Shown: piece by piece, positions 10,801-21,438 of the stretch
Position numbering within the stretch: the stretch's first letter is position 1
How the letters are laid out: each line of letters opens with the position of its first letter
Assembly (NCBI GenBank): GCA_014155875.1
Contig: JACEFZ010018155.1
Span: 1 to 64,000 of the forward strand
Direction: 5' to 3'
Length of the DNA stretch: 64,000 bases
Source of the DNA: Cepaea nemoralis
Lineage: Eukaryota; Mollusca; Gastropoda; Stylommatophora; Helicidae
Program-made: the position numbers and the translations under genes
The notes under the pieces: model-generated
What the model was told of the DNA's origin: nothing
What the model saw: the letters and a program-made list of their open reading frames with translations, nothing else
Databases searched by the model: none

Positions 10801-11190
10801 GTAACACAAGCCAAAAGTGAATATGCTGCACCAGTATATGCATCTTGTAGACAAACAATCATGCAAAATGTCGAGCTATTATCTTCCCAACAATGACGGC
10901 ACACAGCTGTCACCAGCCACAGAAACCGTTGCCCGAGAAGAAATCAATATGTGCCGGGCCTCACCAATGTCCTGTGACATAACTGGCATAAAACACTCTA
11001 CAAACAAACCCGCCCACAGTGGAAGCTGCCACAAGGGTGTACAACGGTGTACACAGGAGTGTACAACAGTGGTGTACACAAGGATGTTACAACGGTGCTG
11101 GGTTGAACACACGTTAGTTTGCTATCAGTGACCAGTTTCCCTACTCGCTAACATTTCCTAGACTGTAAAACTATTGCCCTGGCAATCATT
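10801..11190. other. Intron sequence with short GTGTACAACGGTG repeats
   Basis: The only structure seen is a cluster of GTGTACA(A/C)-(A/C)GG motifs at about 11036-11096. No gene is recognised. Confidence 0.4.
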
Positions 11191-11194
11191 AGTT

Positions 11195-11262
11195 AACTTG
11201 AATAACGAAGACATAATAGATTGCATGATTTATTGCCTGGCATATTTCGCTGCATCTCGTCA
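11195..11262 (+). repeat. Interspersed repeat family G, copy 1
   Basis: It shares TTGAATAACGAAGACA, ATAGATTGCA and GATTTATTGCCTGGCATA with 53042-53105, in the same order and spacing, about 42 kb away. Its nature is unknown; both copies are short. Confidence 0.65.
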
Positions 11263-11496
11263 GATACATACTGCAGAATTCACACAATATAAATTACATA
11301 AATATTTCAAGCTGAAATATATACATATTCGCACAGTAATAGTCAATTGTCTACCACGGTAATTTTAAGCTGACTATCATGTCTTTCTGCTTGCACAAAT
11401 AATTGTTAAAAAGGTATAAACACGCCCATGGGTGGCACCCGTTGTCGAGGTGAGGTTTCACGAAGGGTGATCAGGTTACCATTTACTTGTGGGAGA

Positions 11497-11695
11497 TCAG
11501 CATGGCCGAATGGATAAGAGACATCGCTCTTAAACTTCCGGTGTGCTGATGCTGAGGTAGCGGGGTCAGACGGACTAAAATATTGACTTCTCGTCCTTGA
11601 CTTTGGGATGTAAATTACAAGTACCTCGGAAGTCAGAGTGGGTTCACCTGATAACGAGGGACACTAGTAATATGTGTACAACATTGGGACCAACC
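11497..11695 (+). repeat. SINE family C copy
   Basis: It starts CATGGCCGAATGGATAAGA (tRNA-like A box) and continues with CTTCCGGTGTGCTGATGCTGA, where the B-box region is partly deleted. Then come GACTAAAAT, TCTCGTCCTTGACTTTGGG, CAAGTACCTCGGAAGTCAG and AGGGACACTAGTAAT. It is tRNA-derived and pol III-type by structure. Confidence 0.8.
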
Positions 11696-12039
11696 AATCA
11701 GTTCTCTTATGTAAATGTTGGTTACTATACTGGACACAGAATTACGGTCTGATATGTTTGTTATTTGACCATTGCTTGTTTAATATAAAATTCTGAGACC
11801 TATGGTGCCATTTCATTGGTTAGATACCAATTCTGTCCATATTCCATAGTTGTGGGTTCATGTGTCTAGTTTACACTTGTTCCGACAGCGAGACGCCGTC
11901 GTCATTTGGAGGTGACAGGTTCGAATCACGGTCGGTAACTATAGCTTTCAATTGTTATTTTGTCTAATGCATCCTCTAGTCTCTAATTCTTGTCCCTACC
12001 TCTATGAGTGCCAAACAATACGAGTATTCATTTATGAAC

Positions 12040-12190
12040 TGTCTTAGTAGCCTCAAAGGCTTCCCTACTTATATTTATGTGTAACAGGGAAAGCTAATCC
12101 ACATGCAACATTCAGTCTGATGTACTCACTAGAAGTAGTAGCAGGTGTATTGACTCGCTTGAGTTGAAAGCGAGCGAATGCAAAAAGAAT
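12040..12190 (+). repeat. SINE family C, 3' portion
   Basis: It contains ACAGGGAAAGCTAATCCACATG, CACTAGAAGTAGTAG and GAGTTGAAAGCGAGCGAATGCAA, the conserved 3' end of family C. It stops about 13 bases from the donor of exon M. Confidence 0.75.
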
Positions 12191-12203
12191 ATCTACTACT
12201 CAC

Positions 12204-12378
12204 CCTAATGTCCTTGGGATGTTCGCCTTCGGCAATCCTAACCATCCACAAGAACTTGTTGATGTCATCCCCGGAGTAGCCGATGACTCCCCCAAATATC
12301 ACCAACACATAGTTGACATCCAGCGTCCTCATGATGTCAGTAAGCTGCCGTTTCATTGGATGACATGGCTTTGCCCAC
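12204..12378 (-). CDS. STT3B: STT3B exon M, with a one-base frameshift
   Basis: It encodes [13 protein letters not shown], then the block containing [17 protein letters not shown] and [17 protein letters not shown]. The latter holds the DxxKxxxM motif of the luminal domain, which helps bind the acceptor sequon. The acceptor is GACAG and the donor GTGAGT. The length is 175 nt where phase 0 to phase 0 requires a multiple of three. The extra base lies just after the TAC of AAY, where four bases (TGAC) occupy the place of one codon and create a TGA. All other exons are clean, so this is either a sequencing error or a true loss-of-function allele. Confidence 0.93.
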
Positions 12379-12429
12379 CTGTCATAAAATATACAGCAAA
12401 ACGTAAGCCCATGTACATCAAATGAAGTC

Positions 12430-12560
12430 ATGTTGGAGCTGTGGCGGTATATGGTTAGTGCACTTGAAAGTCCACGCTGGTCGGGGGTTCATCCCCAGGA
12501 GTGGTAGGAACACTTGTTCATATAAGTATAGCCCCAGGGTCAACCCAGAGACATAACACA
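12430..12560 (+). repeat. tRNA-derived SINE copy
   Basis: It has an A-box-like GTGGCGGTATATGGTTAGTGC and a B box inside TCGGGGGTTCATCCCCAGG at normal spacing, followed by a non-tRNA body. It is not a functional tRNA: no cloverleaf closes. Confidence 0.65.
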
Positions 12561-12867
12561 TGCACCAAACCATTTTAAGGAATAGCACTAGCAATATCAA
12601 CCCCCTTATGCTGTGGGCTAGAATATGCAAATAGTCCGTCCGTCCGTCCTTCAAAAATAAAACACCATAACTGCAACACACCATGACTTAAGATGGGAGC
12701 AGCTTGACACACGAGCTGCAACACTCTCCAGCCACAGTGAAAGGATACCTCAGCAAACAAACCATACTGCTGCCTTACAGCCACCGTCAGGAGATGGAGG
12801 CTACTGGAGACGAAGGTGACTAAATAAACTCTGTTTGTTAGATTGGTGTTCAGAATTTGGGTGTACT

Positions 12868-13304
12868 ATTGACCCACTGTGATCAGAAGACAACATAACC
12901 CACTGTGACCAGAAGACACGACCCGCTGTGACCAGAAGACAACAAGACCCACTGTGACCAGAAGACAACATGACCCACTGTGACCAGAAGACAACAAGAC
13001 CCACTGTGACCAGAAGACAACATGACCCACTGTGACCAGAAGACAACATGACCCACTGTGACCAGAAGACACGACCCACTGTGACCAGAAGACAACATGA
13101 CCCACTGTGACCAGAAGACAACATGACCCACTGTGACCAGAAGACAACAAGCCCCACTGTGACCAGAAGACAACATGACCCACTGTGACCAGAAGACAAC
13201 ATGACCCACTGTGACCAGAAGACACGACCCACTGTGACCAGAAGACAACATGACCCACTGTGACCAGAAGACACGACCCACTGTGACCAGAAGACAACAA
13301 TAGA
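12868..13304. repeat. 26/23-bp minisatellite
   Basis: About 17 copies of a unit built on CCCACTGTGACCAGAAGACA, in two lengths: 26 bp with AACATGA and 23 bp with CGA. The alternation opens long frames in all minus-strand phases (VFWSQWVMLSSGHSG-type peptides), which are not genes. Confidence 0.95.
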
Positions 13305-13319
13305 CTTCTTCCTGGCAAT

Positions 13320-13946
13320 AGGGATATAGATAAAGCGTGACTAATGACATAATGTCAAATAAATGTATAATTAAAGTAAATGATGTCATTATGGGGCAAG
13401 TGCAGAAATTCAGATATCTATGCACCTGGATAACATCAGATGGAAGATACATTACAGAGATGAACAGAAAAGAACAAGCAAGAACAGCATTATATGAAAT
13501 GAAGAACATTGTATGCAATAAGTCCTTGTCACTGGAAGTTAAAAAAAGAGTTCTTGTATGTTACATAGAACCAGCTTTAACAAACGGCTGCAAATCCTGA
13601 CGAAAAAATCCGTGGACGCAGTGGATATGTGGTTTTATAGAAGAATGCTGAAAATGAGCAATCTGAACAATTTGAGGGAGGATAAGTTGCAAAGACAACT
13701 TATCACAAACACAAAAGAGTTAGTCATAATTTTTTGGCCACATTTTGAGAAGACTAGAACATGCTGTGGCAACCTGAAAGATTTGTGGGAAAAGATGGAG
13801 GAAGATAGCGAGAGAAAATCCATGCCAGTCTTGTGTCACAGCACGGAAGGGAGTCAACACATGAACTGATCCATGCTGTCAGAGATCATAATTTGTGGAG
13901 AAACATGATCACCCATACCAGCTGGCAAGGCACCTGATGATGATGA
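13320..13946 (+). pseudogene. LINE 3' fragment (type L1) with TGATGATGA tail
   Basis: It translates to QKFRYLCTWITSDGRYI, then KSLSLEVKKRVLVCYIEPAL, and in another frame VDMWFYRRMLKMSN and LQRQLITNT. This is the segment after the reverse transcriptase core of non-LTR elements. One frameshift separates the halves. The copy ends in TGATGATGA only 26 bases from the donor edge of exon L. A related minus-strand copy is at 42450-42850. Confidence 0.8.
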
Positions 13947-13971
13947 AAGCAGAGATAACGAGCCAACATAC

Positions 13972-14143
13972 CAAAGCTATATGGCTGTTATTCCACGTAT
14001 TGTTGTCCACAAGTGTCGTCCTGTTCCCCATGCCGGCTATCTGGTACCCGTAGTCCCACCATGACATCACTCGAGCTTTGTCATCCGTGTTTTGTCTCAA
14101 CCAGTAATACGCTTCTCGAAAATCATCCAGAATTGTGCGGCTT
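13972..14143 (-). CDS. STT3B: STT3B exon L (WWDYG catalytic motif)
   Basis: It encodes [19 protein letters not shown], then [18 protein letters not shown] and [17 protein letters not shown] is the STT3 signature that recognises the +2 Ser/Thr of the sequon. The acceptor is TATTTCCAG and the donor GTATGT. The length of 172 nt completes the phase-2 end of exon K, with the split codon reading Gly. The NNT/NNS sites here are themselves sequons. Confidence 0.98.
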
Positions 14144-14249
14144 CTGGAAATACAAGTACAATCATCAAGTCAAAATATAGTTAGTTAGTTATCTGCTGGG
14201 GTATCATGATTGCATCCTGGACATGTTCAAAGGTGCTCAGATTCTCTCC

Positions 14250-14267
14250 CCCCCCCCCCCCCCCCAC
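14250..14267. repeat. Poly-C tract
   Basis: A run of about 17 C. The next 570 bases up to the retroelement hold no recognised gene. Confidence 0.95.
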
Positions 14268-14814
14268 CAACTTATGCATCAGCGTCCAGCAGCTAATAGT
14301 GCCAGTTCTATGCTGGTTGATGAGGCCCCCTCATTCTCCCAATGTGCTTCTCATGTCTGGTCATGTCAATTCATACTCCTGAGTCTCTCATTCTGGACAA
14401 CGATGTGGATTCACTGGCATCAAATCCCTCCACTCTCCACATCTATGAGTGTTAAAATCGGCACGATCCATGGGTTGGTCATCAGCAGCAGGAGATGCAG
14501 AGCCAGCCAGTTTAGACTAGAATGAACATCAAGTATCCCCACAAGGCACAGAATCATTTAGGAATGTTGAACATACAGTTCTCCATATCTGGCATGAGTA
14601 CTTTAGCACATTCTTGCAATCAATCATACCCACTGTATGTATGATCTAGACAGAAACTTTTGAGTTCTCTCAGGGTGGATGGCTGTAGAGTGAGATTTAG
14701 AACCTATATCCTATATGGAAGGTAAAGAAATACCACCATAATTAATTCCAAATGATAATTGCATGTTGCATAAAACATCAAACCAGTCATTGGACTGAAT
14801 AATCTGACACTAGC

Positions 14815-14860
14815 AAGCATGACAAAATCATTGCCCCTTATCCCCTTTGTCCATACGAGG
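14815..14860. repeat. Left stub of the 73-bp array
   Basis: The last bases before the LTR, TTGTCCATACGAGG, are the end of a 73-bp minisatellite unit, and the bases before them look like a decayed unit. The array resumes with GAGGCAAGCATGATG right after the other LTR. The retroelement therefore landed inside the outermost units. Confidence 0.8.
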
Positions 14861-15097
14861 TATAACAGTGTGTAATAAGACGAAGGCCGGTCGTTTGGTT
14901 GTTGATAAAAACGTTTATTGGCTTAACTTAACAAAGCTTCGATGTACACCTCCATTCGCTACTCAAGCTGGGTTCTAACTGCCCATACCAACCCAATACG
15001 TCACGATTGAGCATCTCCCCCCCCTTTCAGTCTCAATGCTCAATCGTGCTGTACTTGTGTTTCCCACTAGATCCCAACAATACCCAACACTGTTACA
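14861..15097 (-). repeat. 3' LTR of the Ty3/Gypsy element
   Basis: A 237-bp repeat, base-for-base the same by eye as 23603-23839, including an 8-C run. On the coding strand it begins TGTAACAGTG and ends CACTGTTATA. Confidence 0.97.
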
Positions 15098-15105
15098 CCT
15101 CCCCA
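15098..15105 (-). promoter_or_regulatory. Polypurine tract
   Basis: On the coding strand TGGGGAGG abuts the start of the 3' LTR. This is the expected place and composition for the plus-strand primer. Confidence 0.75.
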
Positions 15106-17031
15106 TGTTTAATAAAGAATTTTCCTTATAAAGGAAAAATCTTTACTCTAAATTCCCATACTCTATTCCCTCTTTGTCTTCTAACCTTCGCTAAAACCAA
15201 GTTTGAGTAAACAATACATCTTTTACTCTTCTCCCAGTGACATGGTCTGCCAACAACCTCCCCATATACTTCTTCTTCGGCTTTTTATTTATATAATACC
15301 TCGGTTAATCCAACCAGTCCTTCTTTCCTTTTTATTTCCCCAACATTTTATAGTCAACTACTACATAATTCTTCATTTCTGGTTCTTTCTGGTTACCTGT
15401 ATCAAATATACATATCATAAGAACAGCTCATAAATTCTTTGTCGAAAATTTTACCCTTATACAATTTCTCATTCTTTCAAACCCCAGGACGTACAAAAAC
15501 AATGTAGTTAGAAAAAGTAAAGAAGTGGTGCGCACCAAATAAAGAACACAAAGAATGCATACACGACATGACCACATGGACATACAATAAATGTACATTT
15601 AAGACATTCACCCTTTACCTCCCTTGTCAATAAAAAAATTTTGTAAAATAATTTTTTAAAACACCTTAAGAAATATATTATTGTTCGTTATAAAACAATT
15701 TGGCATAAGTTTTCATAAACCTTCTATATTTCACATTGACATTGCCAACCACAATTCTGTTCCTCTTCCGTTATCTCACCTTTTACCATGAGCCCATGTT
15801 CATATTTTATGAACACCTTTAATATAATTAAAGCTGGTATTTCACAGCACCTATATCTTGCCCCCGTACATCCCATCATGCAATATTATAATTTCAGTGA
15901 CGTGTGTGCAGGCCCTGGATACGTCTATCCATTCGTGTACACACGTTCACCAACTATGGTTTCTCACTAGTTAATGGATGCATAGCATTCCTTAACTATT
16001 TACTCTTAAGTTTCCCCCTACCTTATATCAGTGGACAAATTAGTTTTTATCAACTCTTTTCTGAACGAAAAATCTTTAGCAAAACCTATGGTTGAAACTT
16101 AAACTTACTTAACTAACTTTACAAGCATGTAACTCAATATACCAAACCATTCATGTAACCGATATAAAATGAACACAACCTTCAAATTAATCTATAAAAA
16201 AGAAAGAAAAAAAAACACATTTTTAAAATGACATGACATGCATGTTATCAAATCAGAATAAAATATTCTATTCTACCTATCACTATTGGACACTTTTACG
16301 GACCAATAGTTCTTATCAACTCAAATGCTAGGAACACAATCACCCTACTCTAAACCAATTAATCAAACAATAACAATCATTTTTCAAGACCAAATCAAGA
16401 AAACAAAATGAGGTATTACAACTTAGGCTCAACAAAACAACCAAACAATATCCCTCATTTTCTAGTAGTAACTCAAGCATAAAAACATTTCCTATATGAC
16501 TCATAACTCATAAAACTTAGATTTCATAAACACCGTTTTCAACACAATTTTAACTCTCTTAAAATTACTACCAGCATTAGGCTCTCATAAATGACGCATA
16601 TCCAGTATTTATATGACCGAGAAGACTAAACATTCTATCTGTATATCTGTTAACTACAGATCGATTATGATCACAACTGTTCTATCTACTTAAACAAATC
16701 AGTAATCAACAACCACCATACTATTTATTATCTCCTAACAGCACATGACATCCTGAATAAGCTCTTAAGTAAGCACTGTAACCTATATCCAACATTAACT
16801 CAATGTAGTAGCCATCCTCTACTTATCAACGCACTTGTGACCTGTCCTGTCTATTATTACTATAACTTGTTAACACGGCATTTCTAACATCAATAAAACA
16901 ATATATTCACCCATTGTACTAATTATCTCAAGACCACTTTTTTTTTACCGTTTCGTATACTTCTTCAAACATCACTTACAATTTTAAATCATGAAACTTA
17001 TAACTTGCTATCTGCAGTACTTTCAATTTAT
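15106..17031 (-). other. AT-rich 3' non-coding region of the retroelement
   Basis: About 1.9 kb between the end of pol and the polypurine tract, strongly AT-rich. There is no frame above 76 codons and nothing like an envelope gene. Such a long untranslated 3' stretch is unusual and may be the remains of a lost third gene. Confidence 0.6.
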
Positions 17032-20000
17032 CTATTTCTTACGTTTCCACTTCCTCAACAACTCCAAATTTTTCTGAATAAGTGCTAATTCTATATCAAC
17101 ATCTTCTTCTTCGTACAACCTACTAGTCTCCTCCATACTACTACTTGACTCTGACTTTTCATCCATTTCTTCTTCTTCGTCTGTATGTCTCTCTTTAGCT
17201 GCCGCTAATCTCTTCCGTTCAACATCCCACCTAATTTGTCGATCACTCTTTCTTAAGGATCTTTCCAGTATAGGTATATCGTCTCCGCTTGTTGAACAAT
17301 CTCTAATTCTCCTCTGTCTTTTCACTTCTTTATCTCTTTGACTGTCCATTCTTCTTTTCGTTGCTTGCCTAGTATTTTTAAATGGAGCACCTGTGTCTTC
17401 TTCCATACTATCATAATGAGTTTCATTTGTCCCTTCTTCTTCCATTCTTTTTGGAATTGTCTGTTCTTGTTCTTCGTAACTTGGATTTGCTAGCAACTGA
17501 TTTTGTTCTGGTTCTCTTCTAAGATCTGGGGTTACTGTAGTTCCTCTAACAACCTGTTCATCTAAAAATTTTGCATCCGAATAACAATTATTATTATAAT
17601 TATTATTTTCTATCTCATCTTCATCTCTTCTTAAGTGTTCAACATGTGCCCTTGCTATGTGTGCTGTGACCTGGTTCTTTATAATATACGACACATTACC
17701 TAGTTTTTCCAAAACGTAATAACCTGGAATCCAACGAGCATCAAACTTAGAGTTTCTCCTATGCTTTTTGTAATAAACTCTATCACCTACCTTAAACTCC
17801 TGTAATTTTGTATTTACATTTTTGTACTTTTTCTGTCTTTCCCTAGCTTTTATTATATTATTCCTTAACCTCATATGTGCTTTATGCATTTCTTGTATTA
17901 TGATCTCTTGAAAATCTTCACCCATATATTTCCGTCTAGGTTTTAATAAATTATCTATAGGTAATATTGGTTCTCTCCCGTGTATTAAATAAAATGGCGA
18001 AAAACCCGTGCTCTCATTTTGATTTGTACGAATAGCGCTAAGAGCAGGTCCCAAAAATAGATCCCAATCTTTTTCATGTTCATCAATAATCTTTGCCACA
18101 ATGTTGTATAACGTCTGATGTTGACGCTCGTTTTTCGCATTTGACGAAGGTCTATAAAATGAGGTCTTTATATGTCTTATGTTTAAATCTTTTAATAACT
18201 TTTCGAATTTTTTATTTACAAATTCTCTACCATTATCTGTAAGTATACTTTGTGGGCAACTAAACCTTGGTACGAACTCCTGTAAAAAAATATTAATGAC
18301 AGTATCCGCGCTCTTATCTGGAATTGCATAAACCTCTGGCCAAAGACTGTAGATGTCTACTATATGAATTAAATATACATTTCCTGACAATGTTCTGGGG
18401 TGTGGACCCGATATGTCTAAACTAATCTTTTGCATTGGGAAGTGAGGAATATCTGTGTCCTGTAATGGAGACTTTATTGTTTTCATGTTCCTTAATCTGC
18501 ACTTTTCACACGTATCTACATATTTGCATGCAGATTTAAATAAGTTTGGCCAATAATATTTACTTGTAAGTGCTTTCACTAGTTTGTCTCTACCGAGATG
18601 TCCATTTTCATCGTGATATGCTTTTAAAAGTTCATTTTCTAAATGCTTTGGAATATATTTCCTTAGCTGTTCGTTCTTTTCACACATATAATATAACTGT
18701 CCATCCTCTTGTAAGAGCAAATAATTCCTTTTATATTTGTTATCTTCTGTTTCTCGTAATTTTTCCTTTATTTGTATGATTCTTGGGTCCAAATCCTGCT
18801 CTTCTTTCATATTGAATTGTGCTAACTGTAGATCTTCTTCTCTATGTTCAGACTCTTGATCTGATGGTAAGCTATCAAATTCTTCCCTATTTATTATAGC
18901 AGAATCTAGAATATTAATTTGCCAATTTCTGTCGTCTATCTCTGGTTCGGCTGCCTCCTCTTCTGTATCTTCTGATGACTGTGAATATGGAATTCTAGAC
19001 AATAGATCAGCGCATGTGTTTATCCTACCTGGTATGAACTCAATTTTCGCGTCGTACCCCTGTAGATTCAATGCCCATGTCTGTATTTTCCTGTTCTGCA
19101 CTGGAGCTTCTAGAAAAGACTTTAAAGGCATGTGGTCAGTTCTAATGACAAAACTTGCGTTATGTAAGTAGTAATTTAGTTTCTGTAGAGCGTAATGAAT
19201 CGCGTAAGCCTCCTTCTCGATAGTAGTCCATTTTTTTTGTGATTTACTAAGTTTATGTGACAAGAAGTAGATAGGTCTTTCATTTTTAACCCCTGGTATT
19301 CCAGATTCTTTTCCTTCATATGGTTGTACCAAACATGCTCCTACTGCATTGTCCGAAGCATCTGTGTATAGTATCAACTGTTTGTTTAAGTCTGGATGCG
19401 TCAACAGTGGTACCAGTGTTAAGCTGTTTTTTAAATAGTCGAAGGCTTTTTGACACTCATCATCCCACTTAAACCTGGCGTACTTGGCTGTTAAATTTGT
19501 AATTGGTTCAGCTATCCTTGAAAATGCTGGAATAAACCGCCTATAATATGCACATGTTCCTATAAAAGCACGTACTTCCTTAACGTTTGTTGGAGCAGGT
19601 AACTCTTTAATAATCTTTATTTTGTCCTGGTCTGGTTTAATACCCTCTCTATTTATAATATACCCTAAATATTTTGTTTCTGTTTTTAAAAATTGGCACT
19701 TACTAAGCTTCAACTTCACATCATGCTTTCTTAACCTGTCAAACACTAGTCTAATATGTTTCAAATGATCTTCCACATCTCCCTTGGTATAGATCAATAT
19801 ATCATCAATATAAGCAAGAGCGAACCTTTGCATACCCTCTAGAACTTCATTTATTAAGAACATATAGTGAGAGGGCGCCGTCTTGACACCAAAAGGCATT
19901 CGTAAGAATTCGTACGAGCCCATGTGGGTACAAAAGGCACTTTTCCGTTGCGCGTCCTCTGACATTGGAATACACCAAAACCCTGACCTTGCGTCTAACG

Positions 20001-21438
20001 TTGTGAAATATGTAGAGCCATTAAGTAGCCCCAAAATATCATCAATTACCGGCAGTGGGTATGCTACATTCTTGGTAATTTTGTTCAACGCCCTGTAGTC
20101 GCAACAGAAGCGACTGGAACCATCGGGCTTGGCCACTATTACCACCGGAGATGACCATTCTGACTTCGACCTTTTTATTATTCCTGCTTTCAGCATCTCC
20201 TCTATTGCCTTTTCCATTATTTCTCTGTTTCTTAATGGAGTTCTGTATGGTTTTAGACTTATTGGTGGATGATCTCCCGTGTCTATTTCCATCGTAACTG
20301 TCCGCGTCTTACCCAATTCTAAATCATTAACCGCGAACACATCCTGATTTTGCTTTATAAATTGTTCTAACACTTCCTTATTTTCCGGCGAAGCTTTTAA
20401 CTGTGACAGCAATTCTTGTTCCCTTGTTATTTTGTCTAGTGAACATATATGGGCTTTATTTCTTCTAAATGGATGGATCAATTCATCCATTCCGACTTTC
20501 CCTCTTCTTCCGCATCCGCGTCTGTTACTTCTCCTTTCACTAGAAGTTTCCAAATAACTTGTTCCCGACACTTCTGTTCTATTCGTTGCCAATATTTCAC
20601 TAATGTTATGATCTAATTTGGCTATCACACATCCTCTGTATAACTTGATTTCTCTCCCTGTGTTGTTGATAACCATTACTGGAAAGGTTAAGTGTTTATC
20701 CAACTCCATTACTCCATCTGGAACCTCCAAACCAGGCTCATCAATTATTTCCTCTTGTAACTCAGTGATTCTGACTGTGTTTCCTTCCACATAATATGGG
20801 TTCCTCTTCAGCTTCGCTTGTATCAAATTTACCGACTGTGGTTTTAACGTCGTTGTCATTTTAATCCTAACTAGTGCTGCTATATGCATATCCTCTTCCA
20901 TATCTATATATACGTCTCTGAATTTTAACTTATGTAAATCATAAAAAAGTCTTATTCCATTCTTTATCAAAAAATCTCTCCCTATCAACATATTTCTATT
21001 TAAACCCCTCACTACATGAAAAAGGTGTCTTATGTTGATCCCTCCTAACTTAAAATTGATCATTGTTTGTCCAACTACTTGTAAATTCTGTCCAGTAACA
21101 GAGTGTAAATTATTACTACACTTAAATAGTCTACAATTTCTTACTATTTTGTATAAAAAACTTTCTTTTATTACACTAACTTGAGCTCCCGAATCTATTA
21201 ATGTACGAACTCTATACTTCCCTATTTCTAATATACACGAGCTATAATCTGTTTTATTTTCTATAAATTTCTTGACTTCATCCAGTTGAAAATATTCTCT
21301 GTTCGACTTATTATACTTATTATTAACATATTCTCTAACACTTGGGACCCTATTATTTACCCTCCTATCATCGGTCCTGTCTAATAGGTAGGGCGCCGAT
21401 TTTCCTGTGTTCTTGTACCTATAAAGCTCCTGTGTCCA
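17032..21438 (-). CDS. pol: Ty3/Gypsy pol polyprotein (PR-RT-RH-IN)
   Basis: The frame is open from 21438 to the stop at 17032; the first Met is at 21063. The protease active site lies in TLIDSGAQVSVI near 21205, upstream of that Met, so translation must enter from gag. Counting from the Met, reverse transcriptase spans about residues 270-450, with DARSGF near 355 and YIDDILIYTK near 417. RNase H has YTDAS near 566. Integrase has an HHCC finger near 814 and a DDE set with exactly 35 residues between the second Asp (TDNGREF) and the Glu (NAKNE). A GPY/F-like module (RWIPGYYVLEKLGN) follows. The tail is acidic and Ser-rich; there is no chromodomain. No stops or frameshifts are seen. Confidence 0.95.
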   Translation of the reverse strand, partial: WTQELYRYKNTGKSAPYLLDRTDDRRVNNRVPSVREYVNNKYNKSNREYFQLDEVKKFIENKTDYSSCILEIGKYRVRTLIDSGAQVSVIKESFLYKIVRNCRLFKCSNNLHSVTGQNLQVVGQTMINFKLGGINIRHLFHVVRGLNRNMLIGRDFLIKNGIRLFYDLHKLKFRDVYIDMEEDMHIAALVRIKMTTTLKPQSVNLIQAKLKRNPYYVEGNTVRITELQEEIIDEPGLEVPDGVMELDKHLTFPVMVINNTGREIKLYRGCVIAKLDHNISEILATNRTEVSGTSYLETSSERRSNRRGCGRRGKVGMDELIHPFRRNKAHICSLDKITREQELLSQLKASPENKEVLEQFIKQNQDVFAVNDLELGKTRTVTMEIDTGDHPPISLKPYRTPLRNREIMEKAIEEMLKAGIIKRSKSEWSSPVVIVAKPDGSSRFCCDYRALNKITKNVAYPLPVIDDILGLLNGSTYFTTLDARSGFWCIPMSEDAQRKSAFCTHMGSYEFLRMPFGVKTAPSHYMFLINEVLEGMQRFALAYIDDILIYTKGDVEDHLKHIRLVFDRLRKHDVKLKLSKCQFLKTETKYLGYIINREGIKPDQDKIKIIKELPAPTNVKEVRAFIGTCAYYRRFIPAFSRIAEPITNLTAKYARFKWDDECQKAFDYLKNSLTLVPLLTHPDLNKQLILYTDASDNAVGACLVQPYEGKESGIPGVKNERPIYFLSHKLSKSQKKWTTIEKEAYAIHYALQKLNYYLHNASFVIRTDHMPLKSFLEAPVQNRKIQTWALNLQGYDAKIEFIPGRINTCADLLSRIPYSQSSEDTEEEAAEPEIDDRNWQINILDSAIINREEFDSLPSDQESEHREEDLQLAQFNMKEEQDLDPRIIQIKEKLRETEDNKYKRNYLLLQEDGQLYYMCEKNEQLRKYIPKHLENELLKAYHDENGHLGRDKLVKALTSKYYWPNLFKSACKYVDTCEKCRLRNMKTIKSPLQDTDIPHFPMQKISLDISGPHPRTLSGNVYLIHIVDIYSLWPEVYAIPDKSADTVINIFLQEFVPRFSCPQSILTDNGREFVNKKFEKLLKDLNIRHIKTSFYRPSSNAKNERQHQTLYNIVAKIIDEHEKDWDLFLGPALSAIRTNQNESTGFSPFYLIHGREPILPIDNLLKPRRKYMGEDFQEIIIQEMHKAHMRLRNNIIKARERQKKYKNVNTKLQEFKVGDRVYYKKHRRNSKFDARWIPGYYVLEKLGNVSYIIKNQVTAHIARAHVEHLRRDEDEIENNNYNNNCYSDAKFLDEQVVRGTTVTPDLRREPEQNQLLANPSYEEQEQTIPKRMEEEGTNETHYDSMEEDTGAPFKNTRQATKRRMDSQRDKEVKRQRRIRDCSTSGDDIPILERSLRKSDRQIRWDVERKRLAAAKERHTDEEEEMDEKSESSSSMEETSRLYEEEDVDIELALIQKNLELLRKWKRKK

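Noticed and set aside
11880..11940. Possible tRNA gene around GGTTCGAATCAC
   Set aside because: Only a B-box-like segment is present; no A box at proper spacing and no cloverleaf could be drawn.
12801..13518. Three long overlapping minus-strand frames (150-211 codons)
   Set aside because: They are open only because of the 26/23-bp repeat and occur in all three phases.
15106..17031. Envelope gene of the Ty3/Gypsy element
   Set aside because: No frame longer than 76 codons, signal peptide or transmembrane pattern.
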